Assembly (NCBI GenBank): GCA_013331415.1
Contig: DUGL01000006.1
Coordinates: 1-8,696, forward strand
DNA: 8,696 nucleotides
DNA from: Methanoregulaceae archaeon
GTDB taxonomy: Archaea > Halobacteriota > Methanomicrobia > Methanomicrobiales > Methanospirillaceae
Reading direction: 5' to 3'
Shown: piece after piece, positions 1-4,825 of the stretch
How positions within the stretch are numbered: position 1 is the stretch's first letter
Layout of the letters: the number at the start of each line of letters is the position of its first letter
Position numbers and translations under genes: made by a program
Notes under the pieces: model-generated
What the model saw: the letters and a program-made list of their open reading frames with translations, nothing else
What the model was told of the DNA's origin: nothing
Databases searched by the model: none

Positions 1-2
1 CC

Positions 3-137
3 GTAAGGTCTTCCGGAGATGAGGGTGGCTTCGCTGACACCTCGGGAAGGACTCCCCTGAAACGCAGAGGATACCAAGGTGATCACAACCCTCATGGAAG
101 GGAATACGCGGAGCGGTTTCCTATGAAACGCAGATGA
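3..137 (+). other. Possible C-terminal end of an unidentified protein
   Basis: A reading frame is open from the left edge to a TGA at 135-137, giving 44 codons. The translated tail is rich in Gly, Arg and charged residues and contains two near copies of a P-[LM]-K-R-R motif, one being the last five residues. Third codon positions are only about half G/C, clearly lower than in the genes further right, so it is either foreign or not coding. A degraded transposase-type tail (for example TnpB-like) next to terminal hairpins is one guess, resting only on position and composition. The opposite strand is also open here from about base 96 to the left edge, so the frame may be accidental. Confidence 0.2.
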
Positions 138-232
138 GACTGTTTGGTCTCAGGTACCCCTGGTGAAAACCACGAACATGGTTTTTATGCCAACCACCTA
201 TGAACTCCGTTCAGGATTTCGGGCATAAATTA

Positions 233-279
233 TGAAAATCACGAAGTGATTTTCAATGGAAAATGCCTCCGGCATTTTC
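233..279. repeat. Two adjacent perfect hairpins sharing GAAAAT/ATTTTC arms
   Basis: The first hairpin has arms 233-242 and 246-255 (TGAAAATCAC/GTGATTTTCA) around the three-base loop GAA. The second has arms 259-267 and 271-279 (GAAAATGCC/GGCATTTTC) around TCC. Only three bases separate them. A third hairpin at 163-187 (core arms AAAACCA/TGGTTTT) has a similar outline, suggesting a small family of repeated palindromes. Function is unknown: paired transcription end signals, REP-like elements and mobile-element ends are all possible. Confidence 0.75.
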
Positions 280-318
280 ATGCGTCGGGCCTGTTGCGAA
301 ATGCATCATTATTGTTTT

Positions 319-338
319 CATGCCGGAATCCTGGCATG
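319..338. repeat. Hairpin with CATGCC/GGCATG arms
   Basis: Bases 319-324 (CATGCC) are perfectly complementary to 333-338 (GGCATG). Two further inner pairs (G-C and G-T) leave the four-base loop AATC. It belongs to the series of hairpins between about 114 and 406. No gene association is evident. Confidence 0.6.
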
Positions 339-368
339 GGGCGGCCCCGGCCTGCCCGGCCAGGATAC

Positions 369-390
369 ACCCCTGCCATCCTGCAGGGGT
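369..390. repeat. Perfect 8-bp hairpin ACCCCTGC/GCAGGGGT
   Basis: Arms 369-376 and 383-390 are exact complements around the six-base loop CATCCT. A smaller hairpin, CGGAA/TTCCG with loop CGT, follows at 394-406. Neither is followed by a T-run on either strand, so they do not look like ordinary intrinsic terminators. Confidence 0.6.
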
Positions 391-443
391 ATGCGGAACG
401 TTTCCGGAACGTGCCGGTGCCGGGCGTATCCCCGAGCCCCCCT

Positions 444-481
444 GTGATAACCGCTGCCAACCCCGACAACCTTCTTTCAGG
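444..481. repeat. 38-base direct repeat, copy 1
   Basis: This begins GTGATAACCGCTGCC and ends CTTCTTTCAGG. It matches 518-555 at 37 of 38 positions; the only difference is C464 versus T538. The 36 bases between the copies (482-517) are unrelated to the repeat. Repeat and spacer sizes fall in the CRISPR range. However, there are only two copies, no cas gene is in the window, and the repeat has no clear internal palindrome, so I list it simply as a direct repeat. Confidence 0.9.
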
Positions 482-517
482 CGAGGAGCTCGTCAAGCGT
501 CTCTTCCCTCCCGGTAC

Positions 518-555
518 GTGATAACCGCTGCCAACCCTGACAACCTTCTTTCAGG
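518..555. repeat. 38-base direct repeat, copy 2
   Basis: Second copy of the repeat at 444-481, offset by exactly 74 bases and differing at one position. The sequence downstream (556 onward) does not match what follows copy 1, so homology stops sharply at the end of the repeat. No third copy was found by eye within the window. Confidence 0.9.
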
Positions 556-573
556 GCTCCCTGCGGCACCGGG

Positions 574-585
574 CCCTCTTGAGGG
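574..585. repeat. Short palindrome CCCTC-TT-GAGGG
   Basis: Bases 574-578 and 581-585 are exact complements with two bases between, so the loop would be the tetramer CTTG closed by CCCT/AGGG. It lies downstream of the minus-strand gene ending at 626. It may add to a transcription end region, but no T-run follows on either strand. Confidence 0.45.
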
Positions 586-605
586 GGCTGCAATCATTCT
601 TCCAG

Positions 606-630
606 CCTGAAGCAGGGATACTGTTTCAGG
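606..630 (-). terminator. 10-bp hairpin spanning the stop codon of the CDP-alcohol phosphotransferase gene
   Basis: Arms 606-615 (CCTGAAGCAG) and 621-630 (CTGTTTCAGG) pair along all ten positions, with one G-T wobble, around the loop GGATA. The stop codon at 626-628 lies inside the right arm. The position at the exact gene end suggests a role in 3'-end formation or mRNA stability. There is no U-run after it on the minus strand, so a classical terminator is not certain. Confidence 0.45.
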
Positions 631-1258
631 AGAGCCGCCGGTAGAGGTAGATGATCCGCTGGAGTGCCGAGAGGTTGGTGCAGAGCGCGATCAGGATGAC
701 CGAGATCCAGATGAACCCGGTCATACCCCCGATGAAGAGGACGAGTATCGTCTCCGGCCTGCCAAAGAACCCCACCCCTTCCAGCGGATCCTCGATCTTC
801 CCGTCCACCCGGTCCTGGTACCCGGTCTCTGCATAGACCACCGGTTTGATGAAGGTGTTCATGAGCGAGCCGATGATCGCGAAGGCCACGACGGCGGCAT
901 CGGCATACGGGGGAAACCCCGAGAACCGGGAGAGGATCGGAATCCCGGAGAGACCGACCCCGAGGATGACCAGCGCATCCACGTACTTGTCCACGATCCA
1001 GTCAAAGACCGCCCCGAACCGGGTCTCTTTCTCGGTCTGCCGGGCTACACTCCCGTCAACGAGGTCAAGGATGGCCGAGATGAAGAGGAGGAGACTGCCC
1101 GCAATAAACAGCTGGTACACGTAGCATACCGCACAGAGGACCCCGGCCAGGAGCGAGAGGAGGGAGACCTGGTTGGGGGTGATCCCGGCCCGGCAGAAGA
1201 GCGTTGCAAGCGGCTCAAGGTGGCGGACGAGCCGCGGCCGGAGTGCGGTTATGTTCAT
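626..1258 (-). CDS. CDP-alcohol phosphatidyltransferase family protein (probable archaetidylinositol phosphate synthase type)
   Basis: This 210-residue membrane enzyme would join an alcohol phosphate to a CDP-activated lipid (in archaea CDP-archaeol), releasing CMP. The family signature is complete: D65-x2-D68-G69-x2-A72-R73-x8-G82-x3-D86-x3-D90, where the four Asp bind the divalent metals and start the reaction. Several hydrophobic segments, roughly 32-48, 50-66, 92-108, 121-137 and 170-195, fit a six-helix fold at the cytoplasmic membrane. Length is normal for the family. The substrate (inositol, serine or glycerol phosphate) cannot be read from the signature; the overall look, especially the N-terminal TPNQVS stretch after a basic lead, fits archaetidylinositol phosphate synthases best, which is inference. 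The ATG at 1258 has only a weak upstream Shine-Dalgarno sequence, but a TATA-like box lies about 30 bases upstream, suggesting a very short leader. It is divergent from arfC. Confidence 0.88.
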   Translation of the reverse strand: MNITALRPRLVRHLEPLATLFCRAGITPNQVSLLSLLAGVLCAVCYVYQLFIAGSLLLFISAILDLVDGSVARQTEKETRFGAVFDWIVDKYVDALVILGVGLSGIPILSRFSGFPPYADAAVVAFAIIGSLMNTFIKPVVYAETGYQDRVDGKIEDPLEGVGFFGRPETILVLFIGGMTGFIWISVILIALCTNLSALQRIIYLYRRLS

Positions 1259-1283
1259 GGATCATCTAAGCAGCACCCACCCG

Positions 1284-1293
1284 GATAATACTT
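1284..1293 (-). promoter_or_regulatory. TATA-like box for the CDP-alcohol phosphotransferase gene
   Basis: Read on the minus strand the sequence is AGTATTATCC, the most AT-rich patch in an otherwise GC-rich spacer. Its centre lies about 30 bases upstream of the ATG at 1258. An archaeal start site 22-27 bases downstream would fall near 1261-1266, giving a leader of only a few bases. Confidence 0.45.
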
Positions 1294-1372
1294 GCTGCCT
1301 GCCGGAGCCGTTCACACCACCTGATCCCCCCCGGACACCTGCCCGTGTACCCGGTTTTCCGGATGAGGGAAC

Positions 1373-1382
1373 CTCTATTACC
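1373..1382 (+). promoter_or_regulatory. TATA-like box for arfC-sppA
   Basis: CTCTATTACC is the AT-rich patch closest to the arfC start. Transcription starting about 25 bases downstream would begin near 1402 and leave a leader of roughly 16 bases containing the ribosome binding site GAGGGGAG (1406-1413). This is a motif-by-eye call without experimental support. Confidence 0.45.
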
Positions 1383-1417
1383 GATAAGGGCATAGCTTCC
1401 CTGAAGAGGGGAGAACC

Positions 1418-2134
1418 GTGCCTGAATCACCCGATCGCCCGCATGTCCTGATGATGTCAGAGATCACTGCAGATGGCAAGCTGACGCTCAAGAAGGGGAG
1501 CTCCAGCAAGATCCTGATGAAGTACATGGACCCGGCGACCGAGGTCCTCCTCCACCAGACCCGGGCAGCCTGCGATGCCATCATGGTCGGGGCAAACACC
1601 ATCCGGATCGACAACTCGTACCTCACGGTCCGGCACGTCCCGGGCAGGAGCCCGATCCGGGTGATACCTGCAAGCATGGCTGATATCCCCCTCGATTCCC
1701 ATGTACTCTCTCCCGATGCACCTACCATTATCGCAGTAACGGACCGTGCTCCGGCAGAGCGGGTCGCTGCCATACGGGCAATGAACGTGCAGGTCGTCCA
1801 GGCAGGGACCGATCACGTCCACCTCCCCACCCTGATGCGGATCCTCCGCCAGGAGCACGGGGTGAAGCGGCTGATGATCGAGGGCGGGCCAACCCTGAAC
1901 TGGCACATGCTCCACCACCGGCTGGTCGATGAGATCCGCCTCATCCACCTCCCGTTCATCGTCGGCGGTGCTGATACCCCGTCGCTCGTCGGAGGAATGC
2001 ACATCGAGTCCGAGGACGAGATGATCCGGCTCGTCCTGAAGAACCATTACCTGTGCGGGACCAACCTTGTGACCGAGTACGATGTCATATACCCGGCCGG
2101 GAGCGGAAAGGATGGACCACGATCCAATCCGTGA
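1418..2134 (+). CDS. arfC: 2,5-diamino-6-(ribosylamino)-4(3H)-pyrimidinone 5'-phosphate reductase
   Basis: This cytoplasmic NAD(P)H-dependent enzyme reduces the ribosyl side chain of the pyrimidine intermediate to ribityl. It is an early step of archaeal riboflavin synthesis, and so also feeds FAD and F420. The 238-residue protein has the RibD C-terminal (dihydrofolate-reductase-like) fold only, with no deaminase domain, as in archaeal and fungal enzymes. Visible motifs are T-A-D-G-K (17-21), the VGANTI loop followed by D-N-x2-L-T-V-R (57-72), the nucleotide-binding EGGPTLN (155-161), VDEIRL (170-175) and IVGG (181-184). Start is GTG 1418 with GAGGGGAG four bases upstream; a later ATG at codon 12 would cut into the fold. 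The 3' end overlaps sppA by 23 bases, so the two genes are probably cotranscribed. Family and reaction are secure; the symbol follows the archaeal naming used for MJ0671. Confidence 0.9.
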   Translation: MPESPDRPHVLMMSEITADGKLTLKKGSSSKILMKYMDPATEVLLHQTRAACDAIMVGANTIRIDNSYLTVRHVPGRSPIRVIPASMADIPLDSHVLSPDAPTIIAVTDRAPAERVAAIRAMNVQVVQAGTDHVHLPTLMRILRQEHGVKRLMIEGGPTLNWHMLHHRLVDEIRLIHLPFIVGGADTPSLVGGMHIESEDEMIRLVLKNHYLCGTNLVTEYDVIYPAGSGKDGPRSNP

Positions 2135-2879
2135 CGATCACCGGGGAAAACGCGATCTTCTCATCATCACCGGGATCATCGTCGCGGTAGCTGCCGTTGC
2201 CCTGGCCGTGTACGTGTTCCAGGAGTACTACCCGCAGATGGGGGTCCGGGTCATCAGGATCGACGGGGTCATCGTGACCGGTGACTATTACGGGGGTGGC
2301 TACACCGGGAGCGAATATGCCGGGAGGCGGATCCGGGATGCTGCCGATGATCCCATGGTCGACGCCATCGTGCTGCGCATCAACAGCCCGGGCGGGACCC
2401 CGTCTGCTGCCCAGGAGATCATCGCCGATATGAAGTATGCCCGGATAAAGAAGCCCGTGGTGGTCTCTATGGGGGACATCGCCGCGTCATCGGCATACTA
2501 CATCAGTGCGTATGCGGACCGGATCTATGCCAGTCCCGACACCCTGACCGGGGGCATCGGGACATCCTGGACCTTCGTCGATATCTCCCGGTGGATGGAG
2601 CAGGAGAACCTGACGGTCGAGGTGGTCAAGTCCGGGGCCATGAAGGACATGGGTGCCGAGTACCGGCCGCTCTCCCCTGATGAACGGACCTATGCCGGCG
2701 AGCTCGTGAACGCGAGTTTCGAGCGGTTCATGGCAGATGTGCTCGCAGAACGGGATATCGACCGGAGCATGATCGAGGATGCCCGCGTGATCCGGGGTGA
2801 AGAGGCGGTCCGGCTGGGGATGGTCGACGCGCTCGGCAACCTGTATGACGCCATCGATGGTGCGAGAGCCCTGGCCTGA
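2112..2879 (+). CDS. sppA: Signal peptide peptidase SppA-type membrane serine protease
   Basis: SppA degrades cleaved signal peptides and membrane-bound peptides at the cytoplasmic membrane. The 255-residue protein has a charged N-terminus, one membrane helix (about 16-36) and a single ClpP-like protease domain, the short archaeal/Bacillus form. Conserved blocks are NSPGG (91-95), MGDIAASSAYY (120-130) and KSGxxKD (173-179). By family comparison S126 is the nucleophile and K178 the general base. Their spacing of 52 residues matches that known for Bacillus and Thermococcus SppA. The usual S-G-G-Y-Y after the nucleophile is S-S-A-Y-Y here. ATG 2112 is preferred because GGGAG (2099-2103) lies eight bases upstream; an in-frame ATG at 2082, without a good ribosome binding site, would add ten residues. 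The first 23 bases overlap arfC, suggesting translational coupling. It ends two bases from the convergent truD stop. Confidence 0.92.
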   Translation: MDHDPIRDDHRGKRDLLIITGIIVAVAAVALAVYVFQEYYPQMGVRVIRIDGVIVTGDYYGGGYTGSEYAGRRIRDAADDPMVDAIVLRINSPGGTPSAAQEIIADMKYARIKKPVVVSMGDIAASSAYYISAYADRIYASPDTLTGGIGTSWTFVDISRWMEQENLTVEVVKSGAMKDMGAEYRPLSPDERTYAGELVNASFERFMADVLAERDIDRSMIEDARVIRGEEAVRLGMVDALGNLYDAIDGARALA

Positions 2880-2881
2880 GA

Positions 2882-4144
2882 TCAGACCATGAGGAGGGGG
2901 TCTGCCTTCATGTATTCCCGGCAGACCGTGGTCGCGTACTGCCCGGGTTCAAGGGAGAAGGAGAGCCGGACCCCCTCCCCTGACACGAGAGAATCAACCG
3001 CAGTCGCCAGCGCTATCGGGCGGGAAGCCCCGTCAAAACGGGCATGCACCACGTCTGCCGCCCGGCAGAAATCATCGCGCTCTATCCCGTCTTCTGCGAG
3101 GAGCCCGGCCATCGTCAGGGTGTCGTTACACTCCAGGCCCTGGTCCCCGCACCCGGGCATCCGGATCGCGATCCGGCAGCGCCCCCGGGCAATCTGGAGC
3201 CGGGCGTTTCTTACGGTCTGTTCCAGGACCCGGTCTTCCCTGCCCTGCGCAAACAGGAGCCGGTCCCCCGGGGCCGGTTCAAGGAGGCCATGCCCGTCAT
3301 CAATCCGGATCGAGAGCGCCCGGTTGAAGAGCGAGGACTGGTACGCAGAGACGAGCATCGAGAGGAGCTTCGGCGGCAGCACCGAGAGTGCCCCCCGGTA
3401 ATCGTCCGGGTGGGTTGCAAGGTGGTGGAGCATCGAGCGTTCGTAGTTGAGGACCAGGGGGAATTCCCTGATCGCACGCTGCGGGTCCCGGTGCCCGAGA
3501 AACGCGGTTCGTGCCTCCCTGACCTCTGCCGTCTCACCGGGAAACGCTGCTGCGATGTAGTGGCAGACGGCACCCTCGTAGTCTCCTTTCAGGATGAATG
3601 CCCCGGTGGTGTGGGTGACCGGCCGGATCACCCCGAACCGCTGGATCCCGAAGTAGTTCGGGATCGCAGTCCGGCATACTTCGTCGACCAGAGCAACCTC
3701 TGCCGGGCGAGCGGCAGTCTCCCGGATGGTGATCACAAACCGGTTCGCGGCATGGGACCCGAGTGCGAGGGGGGATGACGACCTCCCGACCACCTCAAGG
3801 CTGATGTCGCGTATCTGAACCCGTTCGATCTCTTCAGGACTGATTCCCTGGAGCGAGATGAGCTGGGAGGTGATGGCATGCTTGTCCTTTGTCCCTGAAA
3901 AATTGATCCGCCGGTACGAGATCCCGAGCCGCTTTGCGATCTCCCGCACGGCCCGCTGCTGGTCCCAGTCCTTCTTGGTCAGCCGGCAGATGAGGAACGG
4001 GCCCTCCGTCCCGATACCGGAGGGGATCTCTTCGACCACGAAATCCTCTGCCATGGCCCGCAGACGCCCGCCGATACCCGGGGTATCGCTCGCATAGTAC
4101 CGCATCCCGAGGATCTGCTCGAGGGGGTAGGGGCTTGGCTTCAT
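2882..4144 (-). CDS. truD: tRNA pseudouridine(13) synthase TruD
   Basis: TruD converts uridine 13 of certain tRNAs to pseudouridine in the cytoplasm. The 420-residue product carries the family motifs: the N-terminal EDFVVEEI block (33-40), the catalytic motif FSGTKDKHA with D87 as predicted nucleophile, and NYFGIQRFG (163-171). A long TRUD insertion domain occupies the middle, and a C-terminal GQYATTVCRE motif begins at about 401. Length is normal for archaeal TruD. The frame remains open upstream to 4360, but that extension overlaps the pth2 coding sequence and looks like a shadow. ATG 4144 overlaps the pth2 stop as ATGA and directly precedes a typical TruD start, so it is the likely start. 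Expression probably depends on pth2 transcription and translational coupling. Both proteins act on tRNA, a sensible functional pair. The gene converges on sppA with almost no room for a terminator. Confidence 0.93.
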   Translation of the reverse strand: MKPSPYPLEQILGMRYYASDTPGIGGRLRAMAEDFVVEEIPSGIGTEGPFLICRLTKKDWDQQRAVREIAKRLGISYRRINFSGTKDKHAITSQLISLQGISPEEIERVQIRDISLEVVGRSSSPLALGSHAANRFVITIRETAARPAEVALVDEVCRTAIPNYFGIQRFGVIRPVTHTTGAFILKGDYEGAVCHYIAAAFPGETAEVREARTAFLGHRDPQRAIREFPLVLNYERSMLHHLATHPDDYRGALSVLPPKLLSMLVSAYQSSLFNRALSIRIDDGHGLLEPAPGDRLLFAQGREDRVLEQTVRNARLQIARGRCRIAIRMPGCGDQGLECNDTLTMAGLLAEDGIERDDFCRAADVVHARFDGASRPIALATAVDSLVSGEGVRLSFSLEPGQYATTVCREYMKADPLLMV

Positions 4145-4503
4145 AGCAGCGACAGGTCCCCGGTTATCCGGTCCAGGTCTTCGGCCTTTGCCGGCCCGAG
4201 GCCGACAGCGGTCACCGTGCCGGGTGGTATCTCGGTCAGCCCGGCGTCCTGGACCAGTGAGGCAGGGATCCCGGCGGACTCGGCGATGGTCTTTATCTCG
4301 AAGAGGGCACGTTCCCCTGCCACTTTGAGCACGACCTTCTTCTGCCCCTCGGCATACCACTTCCGGCGTGATGCCGCGTCCGCCCGTTCGTAGGCGAGGA
4401 TCGCTGCGTGTGCGGCCTGCGCACAGGTCTTGCCGCAGCTCATCTTCAGGTCAGAGCGCACGATCAGGCACTGCTTCCACTCGAATACCGGACCCTTCTC
4501 CAT
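4141..4503 (-). CDS. pth2: Peptidyl-tRNA hydrolase, archaeal/eukaryal type (Pth2)
   Basis: Pth2 releases tRNA from prematurely dropped peptidyl-tRNA in the cytoplasm. The 120-residue protein shows the family pattern: an N-terminal beta strand (KQCLIVRSDLKMS) leading into G-K-T-C-A-Q-A-A-H-A-A, which holds the conserved Lys and His of the active site. A QKKVVLKV strand and a C-terminal TVTAVGLGPA strand follow. Length matches the usual 115-125 residues. ATG 4503 is chosen because GAGAGAGGA lies three bases upstream and a TATA-like box at 4529-4537 predicts transcription to begin only a few bases before it. An in-frame GTG at 4521 would add six residues but lacks room in the leader. The stop overlaps the truD start (ATGA). 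Family assignment is secure. Confidence 0.93.
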   Translation of the reverse strand: MEKGPVFEWKQCLIVRSDLKMSCGKTCAQAAHAAILAYERADAASRRKWYAEGQKKVVLKVAGERALFEIKTIAESAGIPASLVQDAGLTEIPPGTVTAVGLGPAKAEDLDRITGDLSLL

Positions 4504-4825
4504 TGTTCCTCTCTCTTGCACGGGATTGCTTTAATAGCTGGTCTCTTGCACAGGGCTGTGGTCCGGGCAGCTGCTCCTCTCATATGGCCCGGATCCGATT
4601 GTCGCAGCGCAGCACCTGACGGTGAGGGCATCCCGGTGCACAGAGGGGTTTTCGCTCAGAGCAGCCCGGAGGGGGTTGCACGAACGCACGGGCATGCAGG
4701 GCCGAAAGCCTGGCCGCCCGGGCATTCCGGGCAGCGGTTGTCCTGTCCCGATGCGTACCGGGAAATGAAAGGCCAGCCCGCAGGAGCACATTGATACCGC
4801 TGCAGGCAGAACCTAGCTCCCAGCT
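4504..4825. other. GC-rich intergenic region between divergent pth2 and the geranylgeranyl reductase gene
   Basis: Open frames cross this stretch on both strands, but they are Cys-, Arg- and Pro-rich and match no family I recognise, so I treat it as non-coding. The pth2 side carries a TATA-like box and flanking repeats. Toward the other gene, GCCCGG (4716-4721) and CCGGGC (4727-4732) form a perfect 6-bp hairpin around GCATT, preceded by a weaker stem at 4697-4712 with loop CGAAA. No tRNA or other known RNA was recognised. The rightward promoter is unclear; ATTGATACC near 4795 is the best but weak TATA candidate, lying about 30 bases before the GTG start. Confidence 0.55.
4529..4537 (-). promoter_or_regulatory. 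TATA-like box of the pth2-truD promoter, flanked by 10-base direct repeats
   Basis: On the minus strand the box reads CTATTAAAG, centred about 30 bases upstream of the pth2 ATG. The 10-base word TCTCTTGCAC occurs at 4512-4521 and again at 4542-4551, one copy on each side of the box, exactly 30 bases apart. That is close to three helical turns, so both would lie on the same DNA face. This could be an operator for autoregulation, or chance. Confidence 0.5.

Larger units (their letters stand above)
1..625. other. Hairpin-rich region without a recognised gene
   Basis: No frame here gives a convincing protein; the short open frames have codon and residue composition unlike the real genes of the window. 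What is visible is secondary structure. A long interrupted hairpin spans 8-52, with arms 8-14/45-52 and an inner stem 21-27/38-43. Compact hairpins follow at 114-131, 135-152 and 163-187, then perfect ones at 233-255, 259-279, 319-338, 369-390 and 394-406. A pair of 38-base direct repeats lies at 444-555. An imperfect 19-base direct repeat (53-71 and 119-137, 16 of 19 identical) contains TGAAACGCAGA. The stretch lies downstream of the minus-strand gene ending at 626. It could be a structured RNA, a mosaic of palindromic repeats, or the eroded end of a mobile element; I cannot decide which. Confidence 0.6.

Noticed and set aside
16..60. Possible box C/D small RNA (GAGATGA followed by CTGA at 34-37 and 57-60)
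   Set aside because: The C box has mismatches, no C' box is visible and the spacing is not that of archaeal C/D RNAs.
444..555. Confident CRISPR array call
   Set aside because: Only two repeats, no cas genes and no leader seen; kept as a direct repeat and as a finding.
246..610. Overlapping short plus-strand open frames of 63-115 codons, and a 72-codon minus-strand frame at 278-496
   Set aside because: They run through hairpins and direct repeats, have Cys/Pro/Arg-rich composition and no recognisable family, and differ from the codon use of the real genes.
3044..3778. 244-codon plus-strand frame antisense to truD
   Set aside because: Typical mirror frame of a GC-rich coding region; truD is certain from its motifs and the antisense product resembles nothing known.
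4145..4360. N-terminal extension of TruD
   Set aside because: It lies wholly inside pth2 in another frame, is Arg/Gly/Asp-rich, and the ATG at 4144 gives a normal-length TruD.
4531..4794. Open frames on both strands in the pth2/reductase spacer
   Set aside because: Cys-, Pro- and Arg-rich products without family resemblance; the region contains a promoter and hairpins.
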